Part shown: one piece after another, positions 32,634 to 41,172 of the stretch
Numbering within the stretch: the first letter of the stretch is position 1
How the letters are laid out: each line of letters opens with the position of its first letter
Assembly (NCBI GenBank): GCA_030066855.1
Contig: JASJAU010000046.1
Coordinates: forward strand, 1 to 41,819
Direction: 5' to 3'
DNA: 41,819 nucleotides
Origin: Paracoccaceae bacterium
Lineage (GTDB): Bacteria; Pseudomonadota; Alphaproteobacteria; Rhodobacterales; Rhodobacteraceae
Notes under the pieces: model-generated
Told to the model about the DNA's origin: nothing
Seen by the model: the letters and a program-made list of their open reading frames with translations, nothing else
Databases searched by the model: none
Translations under genes and position numbers: made by a program

Positions 32634-33458
32634 TTGATCAAGAAGGGTGTTCTCGCGGCGTTTCTGGTCTCCGTAGCGGTGACTGGCGGCGGCGCCGCGG
32701 CGGAAGGTGCGATCTTCGTGCAGTCGACGACCTCCACCGCGAATTCGGGGCTCTACGACCATCTTCTGCCCGCGTTCTCCGAGAGGACCGGGATCACCGT
32801 GAACGTGGTCGCTGTGGGAACCGGTCAGGCGATCAAGAACGCGGCCAACTGCGACGGCGACGTTCTCCTGGTCCATGCTAAGGGGGCTGAGGAGGCGTTT
32901 GTGGCCCAAGGCGGCGGGGTCGAGCGAACAGACCTGATGTACAACGATTTCGTCATCGTGGGGCCGGATGGTGATCCGGCAGGTGTCGCAGGGCTGTCGG
33001 ACGCGGGCACGGCTTTGACCCGGATCGCGTCCTCGGGCGCATTGTTCGCCTCGCGCGGCGACGACAGCGGCACGCATAAGAAAGAAATTGGGCTCTGGGC
33101 GGAGGCGGGTGTCGACCCCGTTGCGGCCTCCGGCGGCTGGTATCGCGAGACCGGATCGGGCATGGGCGCGACGCTGAACGCCGGTATTGGCATGGGGGCC
33201 TATGTTATGACCGACCGCGCGACCTGGATCAGCTTCGGCAACAAGCAGGACTACACGGTCAAGGTCGAGGGCGATCCGGCGCTGTTCAATCAGTACGGCG
33301 TCATCCTCGTGAGCCCTGACAAATGCGCGAATGTGGACGCTGAGGCGGGGCAGGCCTTTATCGACTGGCTGGTCTCGGACGCGGGCCAGGAGGCGATCGC
33401 GAGCTACTCGGTGGAAGGCCAGCAGCTCTTTTTCCCGAACGCGCCGGGGCATGACTGA
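32634..33458 (+). CDS. tupA: Tungstate-type ABC transporter substrate-binding protein (TupA)
   Basis: A 274-aa periplasmic protein. The signal peptide is residues 1-23 (FLVSVAVTGGGAAAEG), then FVQSTTSTANSGLYDHLLPA, the TTSTxxSG oxyanion-binding motif of TupA. Other family segments are LYNDFVIVGP-like MYNDFVIVGPDGDPAG, FASRGDDSGTHKKEIGLW and YVMTDRATWISF. It binds tungstate or molybdate. The TTG codon at 32634 with AGGGAG seven bases upstream is the only start that yields a proper signal peptide. Its stop overlaps the start of the regulator gene by 8 bp. Confidence 0.93.
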   Translation: MIKKGVLAAFLVSVAVTGGGAAAEGAIFVQSTTSTANSGLYDHLLPAFSERTGITVNVVAVGTGQAIKNAANCDGDVLLVHAKGAEEAFVAQGGGVERTDLMYNDFVIVGPDGDPAGVAGLSDAGTALTRIASSGALFASRGDDSGTHKKEIGLWAEAGVDPVAASGGWYRETGSGMGATLNAGIGMGAYVMTDRATWISFGNKQDYTVKVEGDPALFNQYGVILVSPDKCANVDAEAGQAFIDWLVSDAGQEAIASYSVEGQQLFFPNAPGHD

Positions 33459-34341
33459 GCGGATGGCGGGCGCCGAAACCCGGCCGGAGTTCATGACGGT
33501 CAGGGAGCTGGCCGCGCTCCTGCGGGTGACCGAGCGGAAGGTCTATGATCTGGCGGCGCAGGGCCAGGTGCCCTGCTCTCGCGCTACAGGGAAGCTTCTA
33601 TTTCCTGCCGACGAGATCGACGCCTGGATCGCCGGGGCGAAGACAGGGCCGGGGGTCCGCCGCGATCTTCCGGCGGTGTTTCTGGGCAGTCATGACCCGC
33701 TTCTGGAGTGGGCCTTGCGGCAGTCGGGCTCCGGGCTGGCGACCTTCTTCACCTCCAGCATGGAAGGGCTGAAGGGGTTCGAGGCGGGCGACGGGGTCGC
33801 CGCCGGATTGCATCTTCACGAAGCGGACGGTTGGAACGAAGTCACCGTTCGCGAGGCCCTGGGGGACCGGGACGCAGTGCTGGTGCGCTGGTCGACGCGG
33901 CGCAGAGGGTTGGTTCTGAGGCCGGATTTGGCGGGTCGGGTGTCGGGCGTCGCCGACCTGAAAGGCCTGCGCGTCGCGCCGCGCCAGGCGGGCGCGGGGG
34001 CGGAGGTTTTGTTCGGTCACCTGTTGCAGGACGCGGGCGTTGCCGAGGGCGATCTAACTCTGACCCGGCCCAATCTGAGCGAGCAGGACGCGGTGCTTGC
34101 AGTCCTTCAGAACGAGGCGGACGTGGCTTTCGGGCTGGAGACCGTGTCGGCGCCGTTCGGGTTGACCTTCGTTCCACTTGTCGAAGAGGAGTTCGACATC
34201 GTCGTGGACCGCCGCGCATGGTTCGAGCCGCCGATGCAGAAGCTGATGTCTTTCGCGCAGACCTACGAGTTCCTCGCCCATGCCGAGCGGATCGGCGGGG
34301 TCGATGTGGGGCGGGTGGGGACCGTGCGCTGGAACGCCTAG
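33451..34341 (+). CDS. HTH regulator with molybdate/tungstate-binding-like (PBP) domain
   Basis: A 296-aa protein. An excisionase/MerR-like HTH occupies about residues 14-65 (MTVRELAALLRVTERKVYDL, followed by FPADEIDAWI). A periplasmic-binding-protein-like domain occupies about 75-285, as in COG1910/PF12727 proteins: AVFLGSHDPLLEWALRQSGS, DLKGLRVAPRQAGAGAEVLF, LQNEADVAFGLETVSAPFGL. It should sense intracellular tungstate or molybdate and repress uptake or control metalloenzyme genes. Overlap with tupA (8 bp) implies co-translation. Its stop shares CTAG with the convergent alpha-mannosidase gene. Confidence 0.87.
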   Translation: MTERMAGAETRPEFMTVRELAALLRVTERKVYDLAAQGQVPCSRATGKLLFPADEIDAWIAGAKTGPGVRRDLPAVFLGSHDPLLEWALRQSGSGLATFFTSSMEGLKGFEAGDGVAAGLHLHEADGWNEVTVREALGDRDAVLVRWSTRRRGLVLRPDLAGRVSGVADLKGLRVAPRQAGAGAEVLFGHLLQDAGVAEGDLTLTRPNLSEQDAVLAVLQNEADVAFGLETVSAPFGLTFVPLVEEEFDIVVDRRAWFEPPMQKLMSFAQTYEFLAHAERIGGVDVGRVGTVRWNA

Positions 34342-37300
34342 GGCTCCAGCAAAAGCGAGACGATTTGGAACGGCGTAACGTCGAAGGTCACCTGATCGGC
34401 GTTCTCCGCCAGGAGCACCTCCGCGTCTTCCAAAAGCGAGCACGTTGAGATGCGGGCATAGCGCCGGTCGAAGGTCAGCGTGACGGGGCCGCGCTGGCGA
34501 AAGGCCTCGAACCCGCGGACGACAATGGCGCCGCCATCCTCGGACGGCTTGACCGTCTCCACGAAGAAATGCTCGGCGCTCGACGTTGCGAAGGCCGGGC
34601 GCGGGCGCGCCCGCGCGGAACGCAGAGGCCGGTTCAGCTCATAGGCCGCGTCCATCACATCCATCCGCCAGTCGCCGGAATGCGGCAGGAGCGCGTAGGT
34701 CATCTGGTGCCGCCCCTGATCCGCGACCGGGTCGGGCATGGTCGCGGCCTTAATGAGCGAAAGCCGCATAACGTTCTCGCGGATGTCGTAGCCGTATTTG
34801 CAATCGTTCAGCAGCGCGACGCCGTAGTCGCCTTCGCTCAGGTCCGCCCATTTCTGCGCGGGCACCTCGAACTTGGCGTAATCCCAAAGCGTGTTGCGAT
34901 GGGTTGGGCGCTCGATGCTGCCCCATTGGATCTCATAGGTGGCGCGTTGGCTTTTGACGTTGACCGGGAAAGCGACCTTCAAAAGGAGGTGCGTCTCGTG
35001 CCAGTCGATGTCGGTGACGAAGTCGATCCGGGCGCCGTCGGAGGTGAGGCGTATGACCTGCTCGATCGTGGATCGGCGGTATGTGCGGACGATGCGAACG
35101 GCGGCGCGGAGGGGGCCAGTCTCGGTCACCTCCATTTCGGTGAAGCCGGTGATGATTTCGCCCCGATCCTCGAAAAAGGCGTCGATGTCCCAGGCGTCCC
35201 AGCTCAAGGGGCGGTCCTCGAAAACCTGAAGGCGGTTGCCGATGGCGCCCGCGGCCAGCACCTCGCGGTCAGAGCGCTTGTCGAAGATGCGGGTGATGTC
35301 GCCGTCGGGGTTGATCTCAAGTCGGATGCAGGCGTTCTCGAGCGTGATTCCGGCGTCTGTTTGGATTGCGGTGACCGGATGCTCGGGCGCCTCGGCGGCG
35401 ACAGGCGTGATCGACCAGGGCGCGACCTCGCCGAGCCGGACGAGGGCGCCGTCTTCCGTGTGCTGGACGCCTGCCGGGTCGAACCCCTCGGGAAGCGCGT
35501 CTTTCGTCTCAAACTGCCGCGCCACGCTGCAGGGCAGGGTACTGACGACCGTCTGCGCGTCGCCCGTCCCGGCGGCGGCGATGGATCGGAGGCTCGTCCC
35601 TTCGGCCAGCGCTGCGATCTCGTCGAAATCCTTCCGCGCGTCCTCGAAGACCTCGGTGATCGAGGTGCCGGGCAGGATGTCGTGGAACTGGTTCAGGCAG
35701 AGCCGCTTCCAGGCCGTGTCCAGATCGGCTCGGTTGGCCGTTTCCGCCTCGGTGCCGACGGCGAGTGCGGAGAGGAAATCCGCTTCGGCCAGCGCCGTCT
35801 CGGCCTGCCGGTTCGCCCGTTTGATCCAGGCCTGCGAAGTCAGAACGCCCCGGTGCGCCTCAAGATAGAACTCGCCCGACCAGACGGGCAGAGACGCGCT
35901 TTGCGGCTCGATTTTCTCAAAGAAGGCGCGAACGGTCGAAAACTCGAGCTTCGGCGCGCCCGGCATGTCCTGATAGGCGATCGCGCGGCGGATGAGCTGC
36001 CCGGTCGGCCCGCCGCCGCCGTCGCCGTAGCCGTAGCAGATGGGCAAGTCCGAGATATGCTCCTTCACCGTCGAACTGTCCCAGGTGCCGATCACCTCTT
36101 CTGCCGAGAGGTCGGATTTGTAGTTCGTCGGGAAGGGCAGGTGCTGCACGTCACGGGGCGTGGTCAGAAAATGGGTGAGGATGCGCGTGCCGTCGATCCC
36201 CTCCCACCAAGTGGTCGAGGCGGGCATCTGGTTATACTGATTCCAGCTCGGCTTGTTGGACATGAACCAATTGAGCCCCGCCTGTTTCATGAGCTGCGGC
36301 AGGCTCCAGGTAATGCCGAACACGTCCGGCAGCCAGAGAACCGGTGTCTCCGTGTCGCCGAAATGCTCGCGGAAGAAGCGGCGGCCGAGCAGAATCTGCC
36401 GGGCGAGCGACTCCGCACTCGGAATGTTCGTGTCGGCTTCGACCCACATGCCGCCGATCAGCTCCCAGCGGCCCTCTTCCACGCGCTCTTTGATCGCCTC
36501 GAAAAGCTCCGGGTAATCCTCGCGCGTGAAGTCGTAGAGCTGCGGCTGCGAGTGCGAGAAGATGTAATCTGGAAATCGCTCCATGAGGCGGAGGACGTTG
36601 GAATAAGTCCGCGCGTTTTTTCGCCGGATTTGGCTGACGGGCCAGAGATAGGCGACGTCCATATGCGCGTGGCCAATGGCGTGAAGGGTTACGTCGGTGG
36701 GTGGGCCGGCCTTCTTCAGGCCCTGCTCCAAGACCTCGGTCGCGCGGGGGACGCTCCGCCAGAAGGCGTCGCCCAGTGGATCGCGGGTGTCGAGTTCGAG
36801 AAAGGAGGCGTCCAAGGCGTTGAGAATCCGCGCTTTCTCGGGGCGGTGTCTCTCAAGCTTGTTGGCCACGTCGAGCGAGACTTCGGCCCGGTCGATGAAA
36901 TCGCGCGTGGGCACGTCGATCTCGACGACCTTGCAAGGCTTCATGAAAAGCCGCGTGCGGTCGTTTGGGTCCGGCGGCCAACCGGTCAGGCCAGACCAGC
37001 CATGGAGATCGATGCGATGGGTCAGGCCGTCCGCAAGCTTGGGATCGAGATAGATCGTGTGATGGTAGCGGTCGGCGGAGGCGTAGGGCACTCCATCCAC
37101 GTAGATGAGCGACTCGGGATGGGTGAAGATGTCGCCCGCCGCGCCCATGGGCAGATAGAGCGCGATTGGACCGTCGGCCCAGCCCGCCGGGATCGTGAAC
37201 TCAGACCGGAGGAGATAGTCCTGGTTCTGCCCGGCCCAGTAGCTGTTCCACTCGATCTGCCGCCAGCTTTCCGAGCAGGCAGTGAGCGGGGGCTCAACCA

Positions 37301-37424
37301 CCGCGTCGGGCAGCTCAAGATAGCGGAACGGCGCTATGGGCAGCGACTGGCGGTGGGCCATCCGCTGTACAAGCGCGATGCGCTTTCCGATCTTCTCGGC
37401 GGTAAACCGTCTGGCGTGACTCAT
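34338..37424 (-). CDS. Alpha-mannosidase, glycoside hydrolase family 38
   Basis: A 1028-aa enzyme of GH38, acting on alpha-mannosides by a retaining, zinc-dependent mechanism. The catalytic part starts near residue 245 with AIGHAHMDVAYLWP (zinc ligands His254 and Asp256). The nucleophile is Asp367 in VLWLPDVFGITWSLPQ, and the last zinc ligand is in LNQFHDILPGTS. N-terminal residues 1-240 form the beta-sandwich typical of bacterial, cytoplasmic GH38 enzymes, and the C terminus carries further beta domains. No signal peptide is visible, so substrates enter by the linked ABC transporter. ATG 37424 overlaps the ATPase stop by 4 bp; an upstream in-frame start would add Arg-rich residues inside the ATPase gene. 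Confidence 0.95.
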   Translation of the reverse strand: MSHARRFTAEKIGKRIALVQRMAHRQSLPIAPFRYLELPDAVVEPPLTACSESWRQIEWNSYWAGQNQDYLLRSEFTIPAGWADGPIALYLPMGAAGDIFTHPESLIYVDGVPYASADRYHHTIYLDPKLADGLTHRIDLHGWSGLTGWPPDPNDRTRLFMKPCKVVEIDVPTRDFIDRAEVSLDVANKLERHRPEKARILNALDASFLELDTRDPLGDAFWRSVPRATEVLEQGLKKAGPPTDVTLHAIGHAHMDVAYLWPVSQIRRKNARTYSNVLRLMERFPDYIFSHSQPQLYDFTREDYPELFEAIKERVEEGRWELIGGMWVEADTNIPSAESLARQILLGRRFFREHFGDTETPVLWLPDVFGITWSLPQLMKQAGLNWFMSNKPSWNQYNQMPASTTWWEGIDGTRILTHFLTTPRDVQHLPFPTNYKSDLSAEEVIGTWDSSTVKEHISDLPICYGYGDGGGGPTGQLIRRAIAYQDMPGAPKLEFSTVRAFFEKIEPQSASLPVWSGEFYLEAHRGVLTSQAWIKRANRQAETALAEADFLSALAVGTEAETANRADLDTAWKRLCLNQFHDILPGTSITEVFEDARKDFDEIAALAEGTSLRSIAAAGTGDAQTVVSTLPCSVARQFETKDALPEGFDPAGVQHTEDGALVRLGEVAPWSITPVAAEAPEHPVTAIQTDAGITLENACIRLEINPDGDITRIFDKRSDREVLAAGAIGNRLQVFEDRPLSWDAWDIDAFFEDRGEIITGFTEMEVTETGPLRAAVRIVRTYRRSTIEQVIRLTSDGARIDFVTDIDWHETHLLLKVAFPVNVKSQRATYEIQWGSIERPTHRNTLWDYAKFEVPAQKWADLSEGDYGVALLNDCKYGYDIRENVMRLSLIKAATMPDPVADQGRHQMTYALLPHSGDWRMDVMDAAYELNRPLRSARARPRPAFATSSAEHFFVETVKPSEDGGAIVVRGFEAFRQRGPVTLTFDRRYARISTCSLLEDAEVLLAENADQVTFDVTPFQIVSLLLEP

Positions 37425-39160
37425 GCGGCTCCGGTCTTGAGGCCGAAGCCCTCGATCTCGCCCCGGAACACCGTCGCCGGCCCGTCGCTGCCTTCCAGCA
37501 TATGCTCGACCTCGTCGCCGCGGGCGGTGCCCCAGGCGCGGTTCATGTCCGGCCAAGGGATGGAGTCGATCAGGAGTTGGGTGTAGGGGTGTTTTGGATC
37601 TCCGATCACCTCTTTCGGTGGCCCGGCCTCGGCGATGCGCCCGTGGTAAAGCACGATGACATAGTCCGAGACGTGGTAGGCCGTGGCCAGGTCATGGGTG
37701 ATGTAAAGGATCGAGATCCCGTGCTTGTCCTTCAGATCGTAGATGTTCTTAAGGATCGTCGCCCGGAGCGAGGCGTCGACCATCGACACCGGCTCGTCCG
37801 CGATCAGAAGCTTGGGCGAGAGCATCAGCGCCCGCGCCACGATCAGCCTTTGTCGCTGGCCGCCCGAAAGCTGGTGCGGATAGCGCCGCAGGATCAGGTC
37901 GGGGTCGAGGCCCACGGCGTGGCAGGCATCTTCCATGGCTTGCTGCGTGTGGGCCTCGGATTTCGATAGCCCGAACTGCTTGAATGGAAACTTGAGCGCG
38001 TGATCGACCCGATAGAACGGGTTGAAACAGGCGTAGGGGTCCTGAAACACAGCCTGCACGTTCTTGCGGAAGTCAAGCGATTGCGAGGGCGAGAGACGCG
38101 CGACGTCCTTGCCCTCGTAGAGCACCTGGCCCGTCGACGGGTGGTTGAAGCCCAGCATCAGCGAGCCCATCGTCGATTTGCCCGAGCCCGACTGACCCAC
38201 GATTGAGATGATCTGCGGCGTGTCTCCCTGGAGCGCGAAACTCATCGCGTGGAGCGCCGTGACGTCGCCATAGACCTTGGAGACGTCCCGGAACTCGAGG
38301 AGCGCGTCCGGGCCTTCCTTTTGCGAGGCCGGGGCGGAGACCGCAGGCGACAGGAAGCTCTCGCCGCCCACGAGCGGGACAGAGGAAATCAGCTCCTTGG
38401 TGTAAGGGTGCTGCGGGTTCTCGATGATCTGCCGTGTGGAGCCGTGCTCGACCAGCACGCCGTCCTTCAGAACTGCGAGCTGATCCACCGACTGCGCCAT
38501 CAGCCCCATGTCGTGCCCAATCAGGATCAGGCCACAGCCAATCTTGGCCTGCACTTCAGTTAGTGTCTGCATGACATGGCGCTGGGTGACGACGTCGAGC
38601 GCCGAGGTCGGCTCGTCGGCGATGATCAGTTCGGGCGTCAGGATCACGCCGAGCGCGATGCAAACCCTTTGCTTCATCCCCCCCGAAAGCTCGTGCGGGT
38701 AGAGCCGCCCGACGCGGGCCGGGAGCCCCACGCTTTCAAGCGCGGCGTCCGAGCGTCTCTGCAGCTCGTTCAGATCCGTCTTGCCTTCATGCGCGACGAC
38801 CGCGTCCCACATCTGGTTCTGAACCCGCATCACCGGGTTCAGAGAGTTCATCGCGCCCTGCGGGATATAGCTGACCCGGCTGAGGCGGGTCTTGCGCATC
38901 TCCTCTTCATTGAGGTCCAGAACCTTTGTCTGAGCCTCGCCGAGGAGGATCTCTCCAGTGGACACGCGGCCCGGCGATTCGAGCATCTGCATGATCGAAA
39001 GCGCGGTCGTGGTCTTGCCCGATCCGCTCTCGCCGATGAAGCCCACCTTGATGCCGGGATTGACGGTCAGCGAGAGGTTCTTGACCGCCTGCACAATGCC
39101 CGAAGGGGTCGGGAACTCGATCGAGACGTCCTTGAGCGTGAGGATGGGTTTGTCGGTCAT
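37421..39160 (-). CDS. Two-in-one ABC transporter ATPase (DppD-DppF type)
   Basis: A 579-aa protein carrying two nucleotide-binding domains. The first has Walker A GESGSGKTTT, signature LSGGMKQRV and Walker B LIIADEPTSALD. The second has GQSGSGKSTM, LSGGQRQRLIVARAL and LLIADEPVSMVD. Both halves end with the peptide-transporter tail of the kind NPQHPYTKELISSVP and DPKHPYTQLLIDSIP. The family imports peptides, opines or oligosaccharides. GGAG precedes ATG 39160; a longer frame upstream would cover the permease gene. It overlaps its neighbours by 4 bp on each side, so the operon is tightly coupled. Confidence 0.93.
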   Translation of the reverse strand: MTDKPILTLKDVSIEFPTPSGIVQAVKNLSLTVNPGIKVGFIGESGSGKTTTALSIMQMLESPGRVSTGEILLGEAQTKVLDLNEEEMRKTRLSRVSYIPQGAMNSLNPVMRVQNQMWDAVVAHEGKTDLNELQRRSDAALESVGLPARVGRLYPHELSGGMKQRVCIALGVILTPELIIADEPTSALDVVTQRHVMQTLTEVQAKIGCGLILIGHDMGLMAQSVDQLAVLKDGVLVEHGSTRQIIENPQHPYTKELISSVPLVGGESFLSPAVSAPASQKEGPDALLEFRDVSKVYGDVTALHAMSFALQGDTPQIISIVGQSGSGKSTMGSLMLGFNHPSTGQVLYEGKDVARLSPSQSLDFRKNVQAVFQDPYACFNPFYRVDHALKFPFKQFGLSKSEAHTQQAMEDACHAVGLDPDLILRRYPHQLSGGQRQRLIVARALMLSPKLLIADEPVSMVDASLRATILKNIYDLKDKHGISILYITHDLATAYHVSDYVIVLYHGRIAEAGPPKEVIGDPKHPYTQLLIDSIPWPDMNRAWGTARGDEVEHMLEGSDGPATVFRGEIEGFGLKTGAA

Positions 39161-40095
39161 GACAGTCTCCTCAGTCTCGGATTCGAGACTTCGTCGAGGC
39201 CGAGGTTGATCATAAGAAGCCCGATGAACATCACCGCGAGCAACACCGTCGGGATGCCCCACCACCACCAGAGGTTCTGGATCAGCGCGCCGGCGTTGAT
39301 CGCCTCGTAGATCGTGCGGCCCAGCGTCGGGATCCGCTGCGGACCAAGGCCAAGCACCTCCAGCCCGACGGCCGTCACGATCGCCGTCGTAACGTTGGCG
39401 ATGAACGAGCCGAAGAGATAGGGCACGAGATTCGGCAGCATCTCACGGAACATGATGTGGCTGGTCGAGGCGCCCGACAGCCGCGCCATCTGCACGTAGC
39501 CCGACTCGCGCATCGACAGCACCTGAGCGCGTATGAGGCGCGTCGGCGATTGCCAGAGGAAGCCCGCGATCAGGAGCGACATCATGGCGAGCGAGACATC
39601 GCCATAGGCCGCCTGGAACACTACGAGGATCAGAAGCGGCGGGATGGTGATCATAACGTCCGAGAGTACGCGGATGACATCGTCCGTGCGCCCGCCGACG
39701 AAGCCGGCCGTGAAGCCGAGGATGATCCCTGTGCTCATGCCGATCAGCGAGGCCAGGAGGCCGACCCAGAGAGAGTTCGGCGCGCCCATTACGATCAGCG
39801 CGAGCAGGTCGCGGCCAGAGCCGTCGGTGCCCAGGGGATAATCCCAGACGCCTTCCTGGCGGCGCAGGTTCTCGAACCCGACCGGCGGCAGTTTCAACGG
39901 CGCGGAGCCCGTGAACACCAGATCAAGGTTCCAGAGCAACCGGCCCAGAAGGCCAAGGCCCACGATCCCCAGAAGGAGGCAGACGCCCCAGATCAGCTTG
40001 GGGTTCATCCACGGATTGTCGAAGCGCTTCATCCGCTTCTGCAGGCGGCGCTCGGCGCGGGTCATGGGGGCGGAGGAAGTGGTATTGTCAGCCAT
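39157..40095 (-). CDS. ABC transporter permease, DppC-like
   Basis: A 312-aa inner-membrane permease of the peptide/opine/oligosaccharide import family. There are about six hydrophobic helices, first near residues 35-52. The segment YPLGTDGSGRDLLALIVMGA is the family's DxxGRD motif, and YVQMARLSGASTSHIMFREM followed by LPNLVPYLFGSF is the EAA loop. It partners the DppB-like permease, whose stop lies one base upstream (TGA-G-ATG). The start at ATG 40095 is preferred to an upstream one because it avoids overlap. Confidence 0.92.
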   Translation of the reverse strand: MADNTTSSAPMTRAERRLQKRMKRFDNPWMNPKLIWGVCLLLGIVGLGLLGRLLWNLDLVFTGSAPLKLPPVGFENLRRQEGVWDYPLGTDGSGRDLLALIVMGAPNSLWVGLLASLIGMSTGIILGFTAGFVGGRTDDVIRVLSDVMITIPPLLILVVFQAAYGDVSLAMMSLLIAGFLWQSPTRLIRAQVLSMRESGYVQMARLSGASTSHIMFREMLPNLVPYLFGSFIANVTTAIVTAVGLEVLGLGPQRIPTLGRTIYEAINAGALIQNLWWWWGIPTVLLAVMFIGLLMINLGLDEVSNPRLRRLS

Positions 40096-40096
40096 C

Positions 40097-41107
40097 TCAA
40101 GCCCTCTCGTGCCGAATGCGCGGATCGATGAACGGATAGACCAGGTCGACAAGGAATACCGAAACCGCCGTCATAAGGATGATCACGTAGCTGATCCCTT
40201 GAATGACCGGGAAATCCTGATCGAGGATCGCGTCGTATAGGAGCTTGCCCATCCCGTTGTAGGCGAAGATGCGCTCGACCAGCACCTGACCGGCGACGAG
40301 CAGACCGATCTTGAGCGCGAAGGCGGTGATCTGCGGCAGGATCGCGTTCCGGATCATGTAGCGGTAGAGGATGTAGCGGGGGCGCAGCCCCTTGGCCTCA
40401 GCCAGCTTCACGTAATCCTCGCCCTGCACGGTGATCATCAACCCGCGCATGCCCAGGGCCCAAAAGCCGAAAGTTACGACAACGATGGAGAGCGCGGGCA
40501 GGAAGCCGTGGTACATAACCGATTGGGCGAAGTCCCAGGACCAGCCCGGCTCGACGTTCAGCCCGTAAGCGCCTGTCAGAGGGAACCATCGGAGCTGGGC
40601 CGAGAATATCCACATCAGCAAGAGTCCCGAGAGGATGGGCGGGATCGACGTGAAGACCATCGCCGCCGGGATCGCGACTTTGACCAGGTTGGGAGAGCGG
40701 TCCCACACCATCAGGGCGCCCAGGAGGTTGCCGATGACGAAGGTGATGATCAGCGACAGGATCATCAAGCCCAACGTCCAGGGCAGGGCCTGCATGATCA
40801 GGGACGATACCGGGGTCGGAAAGGTGGCCGTCGAAAGGCCGAAATCAAACACAAGAACGCCGCCCAGGTACTTGAAATACTGCACCAAAAGCGGCTGATC
40901 GATGCCCATTTGGCGGCGCAGCTCTTCGAGGATCGCGTCCGCGCCCTCGACCGCGCCGGCGCCCGCCGCCATGCGGCCCAGAGCCACTTCGGCGGGATCG
41001 ATCGGCGAGAGCCTTGGAATGATCCAGATAAGCGTTGCGGCGATCCAGATCGTCAGACCAAGCGTGATCAGACGATTGATCAGATAGGAGCTTGGAATGC
41101 GTCCCAT
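40097..41107 (-). CDS. ABC transporter permease, DppB-like
   Basis: A 336-aa inner-membrane permease with about six hydrophobic helices, the first at LITLGLTIWIAATLIWIIPR. RRQMGIDQPLLVQYFKYLGG is the characteristic DppB segment, and YVKLAEAKGLRPRYILYRYM followed by IRNAILPQ is the EAA loop. ATG 41107 is preceded by GGGAGGGG; an in-frame ATG seven codons earlier is less well placed. It is the first membrane subunit of the transporter. No substrate-binding protein gene is visible here, so it probably lies beyond the window's right edge. Confidence 0.92.
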   Translation of the reverse strand: MGRIPSSYLINRLITLGLTIWIAATLIWIIPRLSPIDPAEVALGRMAAGAGAVEGADAILEELRRQMGIDQPLLVQYFKYLGGVLVFDFGLSTATFPTPVSSLIMQALPWTLGLMILSLIITFVIGNLLGALMVWDRSPNLVKVAIPAAMVFTSIPPILSGLLLMWIFSAQLRWFPLTGAYGLNVEPGWSWDFAQSVMYHGFLPALSIVVVTFGFWALGMRGLMITVQGEDYVKLAEAKGLRPRYILYRYMIRNAILPQITAFALKIGLLVAGQVLVERIFAYNGMGKLLYDAILDQDFPVIQGISYVIILMTAVSVFLVDLVYPFIDPRIRHERA

Positions 41108-41133
41108 GTCCCCTCCCTGTGTTGTCATGCGCC

Positions 41134-41153
41134 GCCGGGTCTTGACGCCCGGC
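41134..41153. other. GC-rich hairpin between PhyH and the DppB-like gene
   Basis: GCCGGG (41134-41139), 8-base loop, CCCGGC (41148-41153). It has no T-run, so it might attenuate or stabilise mRNA rather than terminate it. Confidence 0.35.
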
Positions 41154-41172
41154 CGGCGCGGGTGCGTTCAGA

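Noticed and set aside
32085-33494. 469-codon minus-strand frame opposite tupC and tupA
   Set aside because: Shadow of well-supported ABC transporter genes; low-complexity Arg/Pro content.
34569-37586. Open frame of about 1000 codons on the plus strand, opposite the alpha-mannosidase gene
   Set aside because: It lies entirely antisense to a clear GH38 gene with catalytic motifs. Long antisense frames are expected at this GC content, and its translation is Arg/Asp/Gly-rich with no recognisable domain.
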